A stretch of DNA of 64,000 nt, from assembly GCA_007753675.1 (NCBI GenBank), contig CP036432.1, forward strand, positions 10,511,381 through 10,575,380, read 5' to 3'. Below the pieces are notes generated by a model, which searched no databases, was not told the origin of the DNA, and was given only the letters and a program-made list of their open reading frames with translations. The first letter of the stretch is position 1. Each line of letters begins with the position of its first letter. The DNA is from Stieleria magnilauensis. GTDB lineage: Bacteria; Planctomycetota; Planctomycetia; Pirellulales; Pirellulaceae. Positions 56,649-64,000 of this stretch are shown here, piece by piece. The translations under genes and the position numbers were made by a program.

Positions 56649-58081
56649 GACGCCGCGATCTCCGTAAACGCACGCCCTTCGTTTTGGTCGATCCGTTCGG
56701 GGCGTCCCTTATGAACGTAAACCAGTTTGCGATGATCGACGCCCATCAGGTGCAGGATCGTCGAATGCACGTCGTGGACGTGCAATCGATCTTCGACGGC
56801 GTGTAAGCCGACTTCGTCGGTCGTCCCGTAGGCCTGTCCCGAACGCACGCCTCCACCCGCCATCCACATCGTGAATCCGGTCGGATTGTGATCGCGACCG
56901 TCGCCTTTCTCACTCATCGGCGTTCTGCCGAATTCGCCGCCCCAGACCACCAGCGTCTGCTCCAACAATCCCCGTCGTTTCAGATCCTTCAACAAACCGG
57001 CGACCGGCAGGTCCATGCCGCGACACATTTTACTGTGGTTGGCTTCGATGTTGTCGTGTGCGTCCCACTTGCTGCCCGCGCCGTGGTAACACTGCACGAA
57101 CCGCACGCCACGTTCGACCAGCCGACGGGCCATCAACAGATTGCGACCGTACGGCGCGGTCGCTTCGTCGTCGAGGCCATACAAGCGATGCGTGTCGGCG
57201 GATTCCTGTGACAGATCGACGGCTTCGGGTGCGTGCGATTGCATTTGGAACGCAAGCTCGAAGCTGCGAATCCGTGCTTCCAAATCCGTGTTGTCCTGTC
57301 GCGTTTCGGCGTGGCGTTGGTTCAGCTGCGACAGAAAATCGAGTTCCTGGCGTTGCTGACCGGACGCCACGTGTTTAGGCGGATGGATGTTTGCAAATGG
57401 CGGCCCTTCCTTCTGCATCGTCGTGCCTTGATAGACCGCCGGCATGAATCCCGCGCCCCAGTTGCGCGCCCCGTTGATCACACGGCCCTTGCCTTCCTGC
57501 ATCACGACGAAGGCGGGAAGGTTTTCGTTTTCCGATCCCAGCCCGTACGTCACCCAGCTGCCCAAGGACGGCCGGCCGGCGAACTGGCTGCCCGTGTTCA
57601 TTTGACAAATGCCGCCGGAGTGATTGATCCCGTTGGTCCAGCAAGAACGGATCACGGCCAACTCGTCGGCCATTTCAGCGGTGTGTGGCAGCCAGTCGGA
57701 AATCCACAATCCGCCTTCGCCGTGCTGTTTCCATTTCCGCGCCGACGGCAGGATCGGCGAGTCGTATTCGCCCATCGCGGTGATCACCCGGCCAAAGCTT
57801 TCGGGAATCGGCTTGCCGGCCAGCTTTTCCAATGCCGGCTTGGGATCAAACGTGTCCAGATGACTCGGACCACCGTCCATGAACAGAAAGATCACACTTT
57901 TGGCTTTCGCCGAATGGTGTGTCATCTTCGCGGCCAAAGGCGACGGAGCCGACGCGGTGGCGGCCATCGCGCTGTCTTGGTTCAGCATCCCCGCCAATGC
58001 CATCGCCCCAAATCCGCTGCCGCTTTGCAGCAACATCTGACGGCGCGACAGGCTTTGGCGATTCATTTTGTCAATCGACAT
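56645..58081 (-). CDS. DUF1501 family protein (sulfatase-like), second copy
   Basis: The 478-residue protein starts [21 protein letters not shown]; an internal ATG at 58066 is also possible. SRRQMLL followed by small hydrophobic residues is a twin-arginine-type signal. DUF1501 elements are FLFMDGGPSHLDTFDPKP, RSCWTNGINHSGGICQMNTG, ERGVRFVQCYHGAGSKWDAHDN and LVVWGGEFGRTPMSEKGDGRDHNP, and the C-terminus has a dimetal-type HDVHSTILHLMGVDHRKL. It is more canonical than the copy at 51611 (about 25-30 percent identity by eye). The start overlaps the upstream gene by 11 bases. Confidence 0.92.
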   Translation of the reverse strand: MSIDKMNRQSLSRRQMLLQSGSGFGAMALAGMLNQDSAMAATASAPSPLAAKMTHHSAKAKSVIFLFMDGGPSHLDTFDPKPALEKLAGKPIPESFGRVITAMGEYDSPILPSARKWKQHGEGGLWISDWLPHTAEMADELAVIRSCWTNGINHSGGICQMNTGSQFAGRPSLGSWVTYGLGSENENLPAFVVMQEGKGRVINGARNWGAGFMPAVYQGTTMQKEGPPFANIHPPKHVASGQQRQELDFLSQLNQRHAETRQDNTDLEARIRSFELAFQMQSHAPEAVDLSQESADTHRLYGLDDEATAPYGRNLLMARRLVERGVRFVQCYHGAGSKWDAHDNIEANHSKMCRGMDLPVAGLLKDLKRRGLLEQTLVVWGGEFGRTPMSEKGDGRDHNPTGFTMWMAGGGVRSGQAYGTTDEVGLHAVEDRLHVHDVHSTILHLMGVDHRKLVYVHKGRPERIDQNEGRAFTEIAAS

Positions 58082-61000
58082 AGATCATCTCGTTGGAACA
58101 TAAGAGCGCGTGCAGCAGCGCCACCCGGGCGCGCTGGCGGGGTGATGCCGTCGTGGCTTCACCCGATTTGATCACCGCATGCAGATCGTTGCCAGACAGA
58201 TCATGGCCCAACCGATCCGCCTTGGCGAACTGAATGTCAAAAACCAAATGGTCGTTGGAACGATCCTTGGTCAATTGCTGCACGGCGTCGTCACCGCTGA
58301 ACGCGGTTTGATGCAGGCGGACAGTCTGGATCAATCCATCCCAGCGATGGCGATTCGAACGGCCGCCGATTTCGATCGGCCGATCGGCTTGCACGTTCCA
58401 GCGGGCACGATGGGCCACGCTGGCAACCTGCGGCTTCGCATCGGGCGTTGACAAATCTTGCAAGTAGAACGTGATGCCGTTCTTCGATGCATCGTCCAAA
58501 TCGATCGACACCGCGATGTAATACGGACGGTTCAGTTCCAGCCGCAGATCGGAAGCGACGACTTCGTATTCCGGTTTGCCTTGCGGATCCTCGCGTGAAC
58601 CCACCAGTTGCAGAATCAGATTGCGAGGTTTGAAGGCACTCTTGGTCGACGTCACACCGAGCGACCATCCCCGCTTGGATTGGTCGCCCGACCAGTTGGC
58701 GACGATCGTTCGAACCGACGCATCGGGATACAGCGAATGCAACATCACCGTCGCTTCGATCGTAAAGTCACCGTTGTCCGGCGATGTTTGCAGCGACTTG
58801 ACCGCCGGGATTTGGATCTCCGTCGGCGGCTCCGATTTCAATGCGATCGCCTGCCGCCCGTCGGGGAACGCCGTCAATTGCTTCGGCGCGGCGGGCTCTG
58901 GCGAGATCGATTCATAGGAGTCGACAAACCGCTCGGCTTGTTGAAGTTCGCCTTCGCCGGGTTCGCGGAAATAGATCCGTTGGTAGACGCTTTGGACCAG
59001 TGAATCAAGACTCGCCGATGCCAGCTCACTGGCCATGTCTTTCGCCTGGTCGTGCAGCCACGGATCATTCATCATCAACAAGGCTTGGGGCGACGTGGTC
59101 GTGCGATGCCGTTTGCATTGGCTCTCCACACGATCGGGAAAATCGAACACCGCCAACAACGGATCCAACTTGTTGCGTTTGACCGGTTTGTAGATCGCAC
59201 GTTTTTCTTTCGCCAATTTCCCGCTGGCCACCAGCACGGCATCATGAAGCTCTTCACCGGACAACCGTCGAGGATTCATCCGCCACAGAAGCACGTTCTG
59301 CGGATCGAGCTTCGCCAGTTGCTCGTCCATCGGCCGTTCGGACGATTGACGATAGGTGGCCGACGTCAAAATCAAACGATGCAGTTTCTTCAGGCTCCAG
59401 CCGTCTTGCATGAAGCGTCGGGCCAACCAATCGAGCAGCTCCGGGTGGGACGGCGGCGTTCCCAGACGTCCGAAGTCGCTGGTCGTTTCCACCAGGCCGC
59501 GTCCGAAATGCTGTTGCCAAACGCGGTTGACGATCACCCGCGCGGTCAGCGGATTGTTTGGGTCGGTGATCCAGCGGGCCAGCGCCGTCCGCCGCCCGGT
59601 CGATTGCAATGCCGGCGGCGGCGGCTGAATCTCGGCCGGCTTGTCATCCAGGATCACCGGATAGCCCGGCGGAATCGGCGATGAATCGGCAGCGTCGGGG
59701 ATCGTGGTCGGCGGCGCGACCGGCCCCACATCGCTGGCGACAAATTTCAGCGTGGGCAACGGTTCCGGTTTCAAATGATCGAACTCCGCCAGCTGCTTAC
59801 GCAACCGCTGGCGTTCGGCTTCGGTTTCTTCGTCCAACCATTCCGTCAACTTGTCCGGATGCACGTCAAATTGATTCGACGCCAGCGACGCGATCTGATG
59901 CTCGTACGGGCTGCGGTCACGACGACGATTGGAAATCATCGCCCGGATCTCTTTGGTGAACTTGTCAAATCCTTCCCGGGTGGCATGGGCCAGCAACACC
60001 GGCGTTTCGATTTCGTGCAACCGCTTGCGGATCTCCTCCGTCGCCGCTTCCCAAGTTTGCTGTTGTTGTAAATGCCGGGTGCGAGTTTCCACGTCCGCGA
60101 TCGGCTGATCTTCACGCGGCTGCAACGGCGTGAAGAACGCCTTCATCGCGAAGTAATCTTTCTGCAACAGCGGATCGAACTTGTGGTCGTGACAACGGGC
60201 ACACTTCAATCCCTGGGCCAGGAAAACATCGGCCGTCGTCTCGGTGACGTCGCTGAGAATCTGTTGCCATTGGCCTTCCACGTCGCGCTGGTTCCATTCG
60301 TAGATCCAATTACGCAGATACATCGTGCCGATCAACGCATCTCGGTTGCCGGGATCGACTTCATCGCCGGCGAGTTGTTCGAGCACAAAGCGATCATACG
60401 GCTTGTCTTCGTTGAACGAGCGAATCACGTAGTCGCGGTAGCGGTACGCTTCGGGCCGCCCGTGATCGGCGTTGTAGCCGTCCGAGTCGGCGTAGCGAAC
60501 CAGGTCCAACCAATACCGCGCCTGGTTCTCGCCGTAGGTGGGCTCGTCAAGCAGTTGATCGACGAGTGCTTCGTACCAACCCTCGCCGGTTGCGAGCGTG
60601 CCGGCAGATTGACCATCGGGCGGCAATCCCGTCACGGCAAAGTGAACGCGTCGGGCGAGTTTTCCGGATTCGGATTCCGCCGCCGGTTCGATGCCTTCGC
60701 GTCGGTGCCGCTGGAACACAAAGCGGTCGATCTCATTGCGACACCAACCGTTGTCCTCCACTTCCGGCACGTCGGGATTGGCGATCGGTTGATAGCACCA
60801 CCAGTCGCGATCCTGGTCGGTGATCTTCGGCGTCGGCTTCAACACCAATCCTTGCGGCCAAGGCGAATCGGCTCGGACCCATTGTTCGATTCCGGCGGTG
60901 ACCGATTCTTCCAACCGGCCACTGGGCGGCATCTCGAACGATTCATAACGAATTGCTTCGATCAGCAAGCTCTCCTCCGGCTTGCCCGCGACGATCGCGG

Positions 61001-61274
61001 GGCCGGAATCGCCGCCCTGCAACAGGCTCTCGAACGTGTCGAGCCGCAAGCCGCCTTCCTGTTTGGTCTCGCCGTGACACTTGATGCAGTGCTGCACCAG
61101 CATCGGACGAACATGAATCTCGAACAGATCACGTCCCGGTGGCGTGCTTTCGGCGGCCGGAAGTGACGCGGCTAGCAGCGGTAGCAGAAGCAGTGCGGCA
61201 AGCGAGCAGATGCGGCGTGAACGCCGGCGGGAATCGCAAGCTGGAAGCGTACGCCACTTGGAATCATTTCCCAT
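58071..61274 (-). CDS. PSCyt1, DUF1549, DUF1553 and LamG multidomain protein
   Basis: The protein is 1067 residues from the ATG at 61274; a TTG six bases further up would overlap the FecR stop. Order differs from the partner at 52929: PSCyt1 comes first (HCIKCHGE near 64, MPPSGRL), then DUF1549 (about 180-390, with [20 protein letters not shown]), DUF1553 (about 560-800, [21 protein letters not shown]), and LamG last (about 840-1010). The first residues WRTLPACD are encoded by a copy of the 39780-type dispersed repeat, so the signal peptide is preceded by a repeat-derived basic head. Part of the sigma/FecR operon. Confidence 0.9.
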   Translation of the reverse strand: MGNDSKWRTLPACDSRRRSRRICSLAALLLLPLLAASLPAAESTPPGRDLFEIHVRPMLVQHCIKCHGETKQEGGLRLDTFESLLQGGDSGPAIVAGKPEESLLIEAIRYESFEMPPSGRLEESVTAGIEQWVRADSPWPQGLVLKPTPKITDQDRDWWCYQPIANPDVPEVEDNGWCRNEIDRFVFQRHRREGIEPAAESESGKLARRVHFAVTGLPPDGQSAGTLATGEGWYEALVDQLLDEPTYGENQARYWLDLVRYADSDGYNADHGRPEAYRYRDYVIRSFNEDKPYDRFVLEQLAGDEVDPGNRDALIGTMYLRNWIYEWNQRDVEGQWQQILSDVTETTADVFLAQGLKCARCHDHKFDPLLQKDYFAMKAFFTPLQPREDQPIADVETRTRHLQQQQTWEAATEEIRKRLHEIETPVLLAHATREGFDKFTKEIRAMISNRRRDRSPYEHQIASLASNQFDVHPDKLTEWLDEETEAERQRLRKQLAEFDHLKPEPLPTLKFVASDVGPVAPPTTIPDAADSSPIPPGYPVILDDKPAEIQPPPPALQSTGRRTALARWITDPNNPLTARVIVNRVWQQHFGRGLVETTSDFGRLGTPPSHPELLDWLARRFMQDGWSLKKLHRLILTSATYRQSSERPMDEQLAKLDPQNVLLWRMNPRRLSGEELHDAVLVASGKLAKEKRAIYKPVKRNKLDPLLAVFDFPDRVESQCKRHRTTTSPQALLMMNDPWLHDQAKDMASELASASLDSLVQSVYQRIYFREPGEGELQQAERFVDSYESISPEPAAPKQLTAFPDGRQAIALKSEPPTEIQIPAVKSLQTSPDNGDFTIEATVMLHSLYPDASVRTIVANWSGDQSKRGWSLGVTSTKSAFKPRNLILQLVGSREDPQGKPEYEVVASDLRLELNRPYYIAVSIDLDDASKNGITFYLQDLSTPDAKPQVASVAHRARWNVQADRPIEIGGRSNRHRWDGLIQTVRLHQTAFSGDDAVQQLTKDRSNDHLVFDIQFAKADRLGHDLSGNDLHAVIKSGEATTASPRQRARVALLHALLCSNEMIYVD

Positions 61275-61276
61275 GT

Positions 61277-63016
61277 TCAATTCAGCTCCGGTAAGCCGGC
61301 GATGAAGACCGGGTCAACCATGTGTTTGTCATCAAGCGCATCTTGAAAAAAAAGTCCCTCGACGCGTTCGTTCGGTGCGTATCCCAGATCGGACAAATCG
61401 ATTCCCACGGCCAGGCCGCGAAACCGCATCGCCTGCCGCTGCTGGACCGCTCGAAGCGTTTGCAACTCGGCGACCGAGTCTGCCGGTTGGGCGAACAGGT
61501 GGACGTAAAAGTTCGCCAGTACTTGGGCCTCGGGCGATTCCATCGTCAAATCGTATCGGCGGATCGTGTGGGACTTTAGCCCGTCGCGAAACACCAGCGG
61601 ACTGACATGAAACGCGTCTCCGTCGATCGGGTTGCCAAACGATTGCAAATCAAAGAATACCACGTCGGCTCCCGGCCCGTTGAAAACCGGTGAATCGAAA
61701 CGGACGGCAAAGCCCGGCGTCCCGGCATCGCCCGTCAGGATCGGCGAGATCGTCAACGGTTGCTCGCTGCCGTCGGGATTGATCACACCGGTGACCAGAC
61801 TGTGATCAAAGACGACATCGGTCGCCGGAACGGGCAGTTGCTGACCGCCGCACAAGAACGCCCGTGGCTCGGTCGATTTGAACCACGTCAAACGCGTCGC
61901 GATCAAATCACCCGCGTCAATTTTCATCACCCGCCCGCCACGCTGCACCGTCACGCTGGTCAGCTTCTCCGCACCACCGCCGACCGCCTGGGTCGCCTCG
62001 TAAGACACCACGCGGTCGGGCAAACTGTGGCGATAGACGTTGGAATCGAAGGGCACCGGTTGGGCTCCAAGCCGGCCCGCCGCCGCAAACGCTTTCGCTT
62101 GCCCGCGAACCAATCGCGTTTGCACGGATTGCTCGGCGACCAATTCCCCGACTCGTTCAGCTGCTCGTTCGGCCGCGACCGGGCCGGAGCGTTCATACAC
62201 ATCCGCCGCCCCTTCGGTAACATGCACTTCCGTCTCGCTGGTCTCCGACACCGTGACGGCGAACCGTGTTCCGCGATCCACCACCCGAGTCGCCGGCGTG
62301 TCGATCCGAAAACCTTCGGCGCCGTCGGGCGCATGAACGCTACAACGCCCGACGTCCAAGGCCAAGCTCTCGTGGCTGGTGACACGAAACACTGCGGGGC
62401 CTTCCAGAATCGCGGACGCCCCGGCAGGAAACGCGACCTCCACCATGCCACTCATCAACACATACTCACGCTGCGGCGCGAGCACCGTCCCGACGGGCGG
62501 TGACAGTTCGCCGAAGAACGTCGCGTGCGCGCTGCTGGCCAGCCGCACGTCGATCCGTGCCGCCGCCGTTTCGCCTTCACGCTGTCGCTTCGGCAACATC
62601 AGCGACGACAACGCCGCGAGCAATAAGACCGCCGCGGCGACCCACATCCCGGTCGAGATCCGCCGCCGGCCGCGAAGGGTGCGTCCGGTCCGCGCCGTTT
62701 CTTGATAGGTTGTTTCCTGCTGAGCTGCGTCCTGCCGAGCCGTTTTGGTCTGCGCGACATTGGACATCACGCGGCCGACAAACTCGTCGTGACTCTTCGG
62801 CAACTTGGCCATCGTTTCGCGGACGAATTCGTCCTGCCGCGTCGGCTCTTCCTCCACAATCAATCCCAACAGCCGATGGGTTTGAAACAGATCAGCGGCC
62901 TGCGTCACACGGCGTTCATCGGCCTCCAGCAACTCTCGAAGCTCAGCCAGTCCGTGTTCGTCCAGCTCCCCTTCCAGGTAGTCGGTCCACAGTTCGGTGA
63001 ATCGTTCGTCGGTCAT
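61277..63016 (-). CDS. FecR-type regulatory membrane protein (anti-sigma-like)
   Basis: The 579-residue product overlaps the sigma-factor gene by four bases (ATGA). The first 100 residues are cytosolic and resemble an anti-sigma helix bundle (MTDERFTELWTDYLEGELDEHGLAELREL). One membrane helix lies near 123-142. The exported part contains a FecR-like beta domain (about 180-300; RIDTPATRVVDRGTRFAVTV) and a further 250 residues including a LamG-like or sugar-binding segment. Such proteins sense an outer signal and control the cognate ECF factor, here that of 63013. It precedes the cytochrome/DUF1501 genes, so it probably controls them. Confidence 0.88.
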   Translation of the reverse strand: MTDERFTELWTDYLEGELDEHGLAELRELLEADERRVTQAADLFQTHRLLGLIVEEEPTRQDEFVRETMAKLPKSHDEFVGRVMSNVAQTKTARQDAAQQETTYQETARTGRTLRGRRRISTGMWVAAAVLLLAALSSLMLPKRQREGETAAARIDVRLASSAHATFFGELSPPVGTVLAPQREYVLMSGMVEVAFPAGASAILEGPAVFRVTSHESLALDVGRCSVHAPDGAEGFRIDTPATRVVDRGTRFAVTVSETSETEVHVTEGAADVYERSGPVAAERAAERVGELVAEQSVQTRLVRGQAKAFAAAGRLGAQPVPFDSNVYRHSLPDRVVSYEATQAVGGGAEKLTSVTVQRGGRVMKIDAGDLIATRLTWFKSTEPRAFLCGGQQLPVPATDVVFDHSLVTGVINPDGSEQPLTISPILTGDAGTPGFAVRFDSPVFNGPGADVVFFDLQSFGNPIDGDAFHVSPLVFRDGLKSHTIRRYDLTMESPEAQVLANFYVHLFAQPADSVAELQTLRAVQQRQAMRFRGLAVGIDLSDLGYAPNERVEGLFFQDALDDKHMVDPVFIAGLPELN

Positions 63017-63612
63017 GGTGCGGCACCTCCGCTGGCAGTCGCCATGCGCGTTTCAATGCATTGCTGCAGCTTCTGCCGGACCTTCCAGAGTTGTTTCTTG
63101 ACGGCGGGGACCGAACGATCACAGCGGGCGGCCATCTCTTCCAACGGAATCTCTTCTTCGTAGCGCCACGAGACAAACCGGCGCAGCGACTCGCCGAGCG
63201 AATCCAAACACATTTGCAAACTCTCCAGTCGCGTCGTCCACATCTCCGGCGTCTCGTCGCAGCGCCGATCCAGCTCGCGTTGCAACAGATCGGGACCGTA
63301 ACGGGCGTGATAGTCGGCGATCCGCCGCAGCCGAGTCGTCTCGGTGCGGAGCTGGAACCGCGCGATCGTGAACAGCCAGGCGGCGAAATCCGTCCCCGGT
63401 TGATACTCCTTCAACCGCGTGAACGCCGCCACAAAACTGCGCTGCGCCAAATCATCGACATCCACCCCCGGCGGTGCGTGGGCGGCCAGCCAAGCCCGCA
63501 GCGGCCGTTCGAACCGGCGCACCACGGCCTCAAATGCCGCCGTTTCACCGCGACAAACAAGCCGTAATGCAGATTCGGTCTGCAAATCGTCGAAGGGGGG
63601 ATCAATTGCCAT
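63013..63612 (-). CDS. ECF-type RNA polymerase sigma factor (planctomycete group)
   Basis: The 199-residue protein has region 2 (about 28-95: FEAVVRRFERPLRAWLAAHAPPGVDVDDLAQRSFVAAFTRL) with promoter-melting residues, FAAWLFTIARFQLRTETTRLRR, and region 4 (about 135-185: LRRFVSWRYEEEIPLEEMAARCDRSVPAVKKQLWKVRQKLQQC). Length and layout fit the Rhodopirellula/Verrucomicrobium ECF subfamily. It is the first gene of the operon and overlaps the FecR gene by four bases. Its promoter should lie in 63613-64000, but I cannot mark the boxes. Confidence 0.92.
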   Translation of the reverse strand: MAIDPPFDDLQTESALRLVCRGETAAFEAVVRRFERPLRAWLAAHAPPGVDVDDLAQRSFVAAFTRLKEYQPGTDFAAWLFTIARFQLRTETTRLRRIADYHARYGPDLLQRELDRRCDETPEMWTTRLESLQMCLDSLGESLRRFVSWRYEEEIPLEEMAARCDRSVPAVKKQLWKVRQKLQQCIETRMATASGGAAP

Positions 63613-64000
63613 TTCATGGGTCTATGGCAGCAGAACGGGGCAGGTTACCCCGATTCGGAAACTTTTCGGCCACGCACCCAACAAAGATGCCCGCCAGAAG
63701 ACACAGTTTAACTACGGGCCAGCACGGACTGTCTCCTGCCGCGCCAAACGCCGCCCCGGCCGAGTCAGGGAAGGCAGAATCATGAAATGGCAGAATGATG
63801 GGCTAGTCGAATCATTCTGACACGACGTTCTGACCAGTCTGTTCATCATTCTGCCCCGTCTCATTCTGCCATTCTTCTCACCATCGTCTTGCCCCCATCG
63901 TTTTGCCCACCGGCCAGAATCCCCCGGCCAATATCCCCCGTCCAACAAGCCCCGGCGGCTCACTGCCGTTGCCTCCAGCGTCATCGTCCACACTACGGAT
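63613..64000. other. Upstream region of the sigma operon with CATTCTGCC-type repeats
   Basis: No credible gene. Between 63775 and 63880 there are several short direct and inverted CATTCTG and CAGAATG motifs (for example GGCAGAATGATGG at 63787 and CTCATTCTGCC at 63859), which can form small hairpins; they resemble scattered planctomycete repeats. Open frames over this region on either strand are low-complexity. Confidence 0.55.

Noticed and set aside
63712-63993. 93-codon minus-strand frame upstream of the sigma-factor gene
   Set aside because: Composition is dominated by the CATTCTGCC repeats, and there is no recognisable domain.
1-64000. tRNA genes, rRNA genes or CRISPR arrays
   Set aside because: No cloverleaf-like, rRNA-like or regularly spaced repeat-spacer pattern was seen; the repeats at 27252-27410 have irregular, near-identical spacers and an inverted member.

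Overview
This window reads as chromosomal DNA of a planctomycete, probably a Rhodopirellula-like member of the Pirellulaceae. The main evidence is family content: paired DUF1549/DUF1553 and DUF1501 proteins, a PVC-type CxxCH propeller protein, an ECF sigma/FecR pair heading a long operon, short membrane proteins with an N-terminal NPY/NPF motif, and many dispersed hairpin repeats between genes. This is inference from families and style; no rRNA or other taxonomic marker beyond recA and rpsT is present.

Layout. 1-9.1 kb (minus strand): a truncated zinc-ribbon membrane protein, a NosR/NirI-like flavoprotein overlapping an RF-1-like GGQ protein, a giant SGNH/propeller/HEAT/cytochrome c protein, and a GSII-type glutamine synthetase with a terminator. 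9.9-12.3 kb: a small membrane protein and an NfeD-type membrane protease. 12.5-22.1 kb: a signalling block with a thioesterase-like/methyltransferase fusion, divergent from a 1976-residue pseudokinase-ATPase-TPR-GAF-hybrid histidine kinase, a FadL-type porin and a single-domain response regulator. 22.2-27.2 kb: a U32 protein of the RlhA/DUF3656 type and two membrane proteins.

27.25-35.1 kb is the least ordinary part. Eight small minus-strand genes (SUKH, DUF2314 and DUF3885-like proteins plus unrecognised secreted or membrane proteins) are separated by long non-coding blocks made of two alternating repeat families of about 555 and 565 bp. Several genes end at a roughly 70-bp dyad whose pairing is better kept than its sequence. 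It resembles a cassette array or a toxin-immunity reservoir, but no integrase or toxin is visible.

35.4-43.5 kb returns to housekeeping: moeA-mobA, a CMD-family protein, a cobA-hemD fusion, rpsT, a DinG-family helicase and recA. 43.6-50.3 kb holds an IS4-type element and a two-gene polysaccharide-degradation pair (parallel beta-helix protein and an M14-like/GH105 fusion), bracketed by inverted repeats. 50.5-51.5 kb has a coupled pair of small genes. 51.6-63.6 kb is one tightly packed operon read leftward: ECF sigma factor, FecR-like regulator, then two DUF1549/1553 plus DUF1501 pairs, with adjacent genes overlapping or only a few bases apart.
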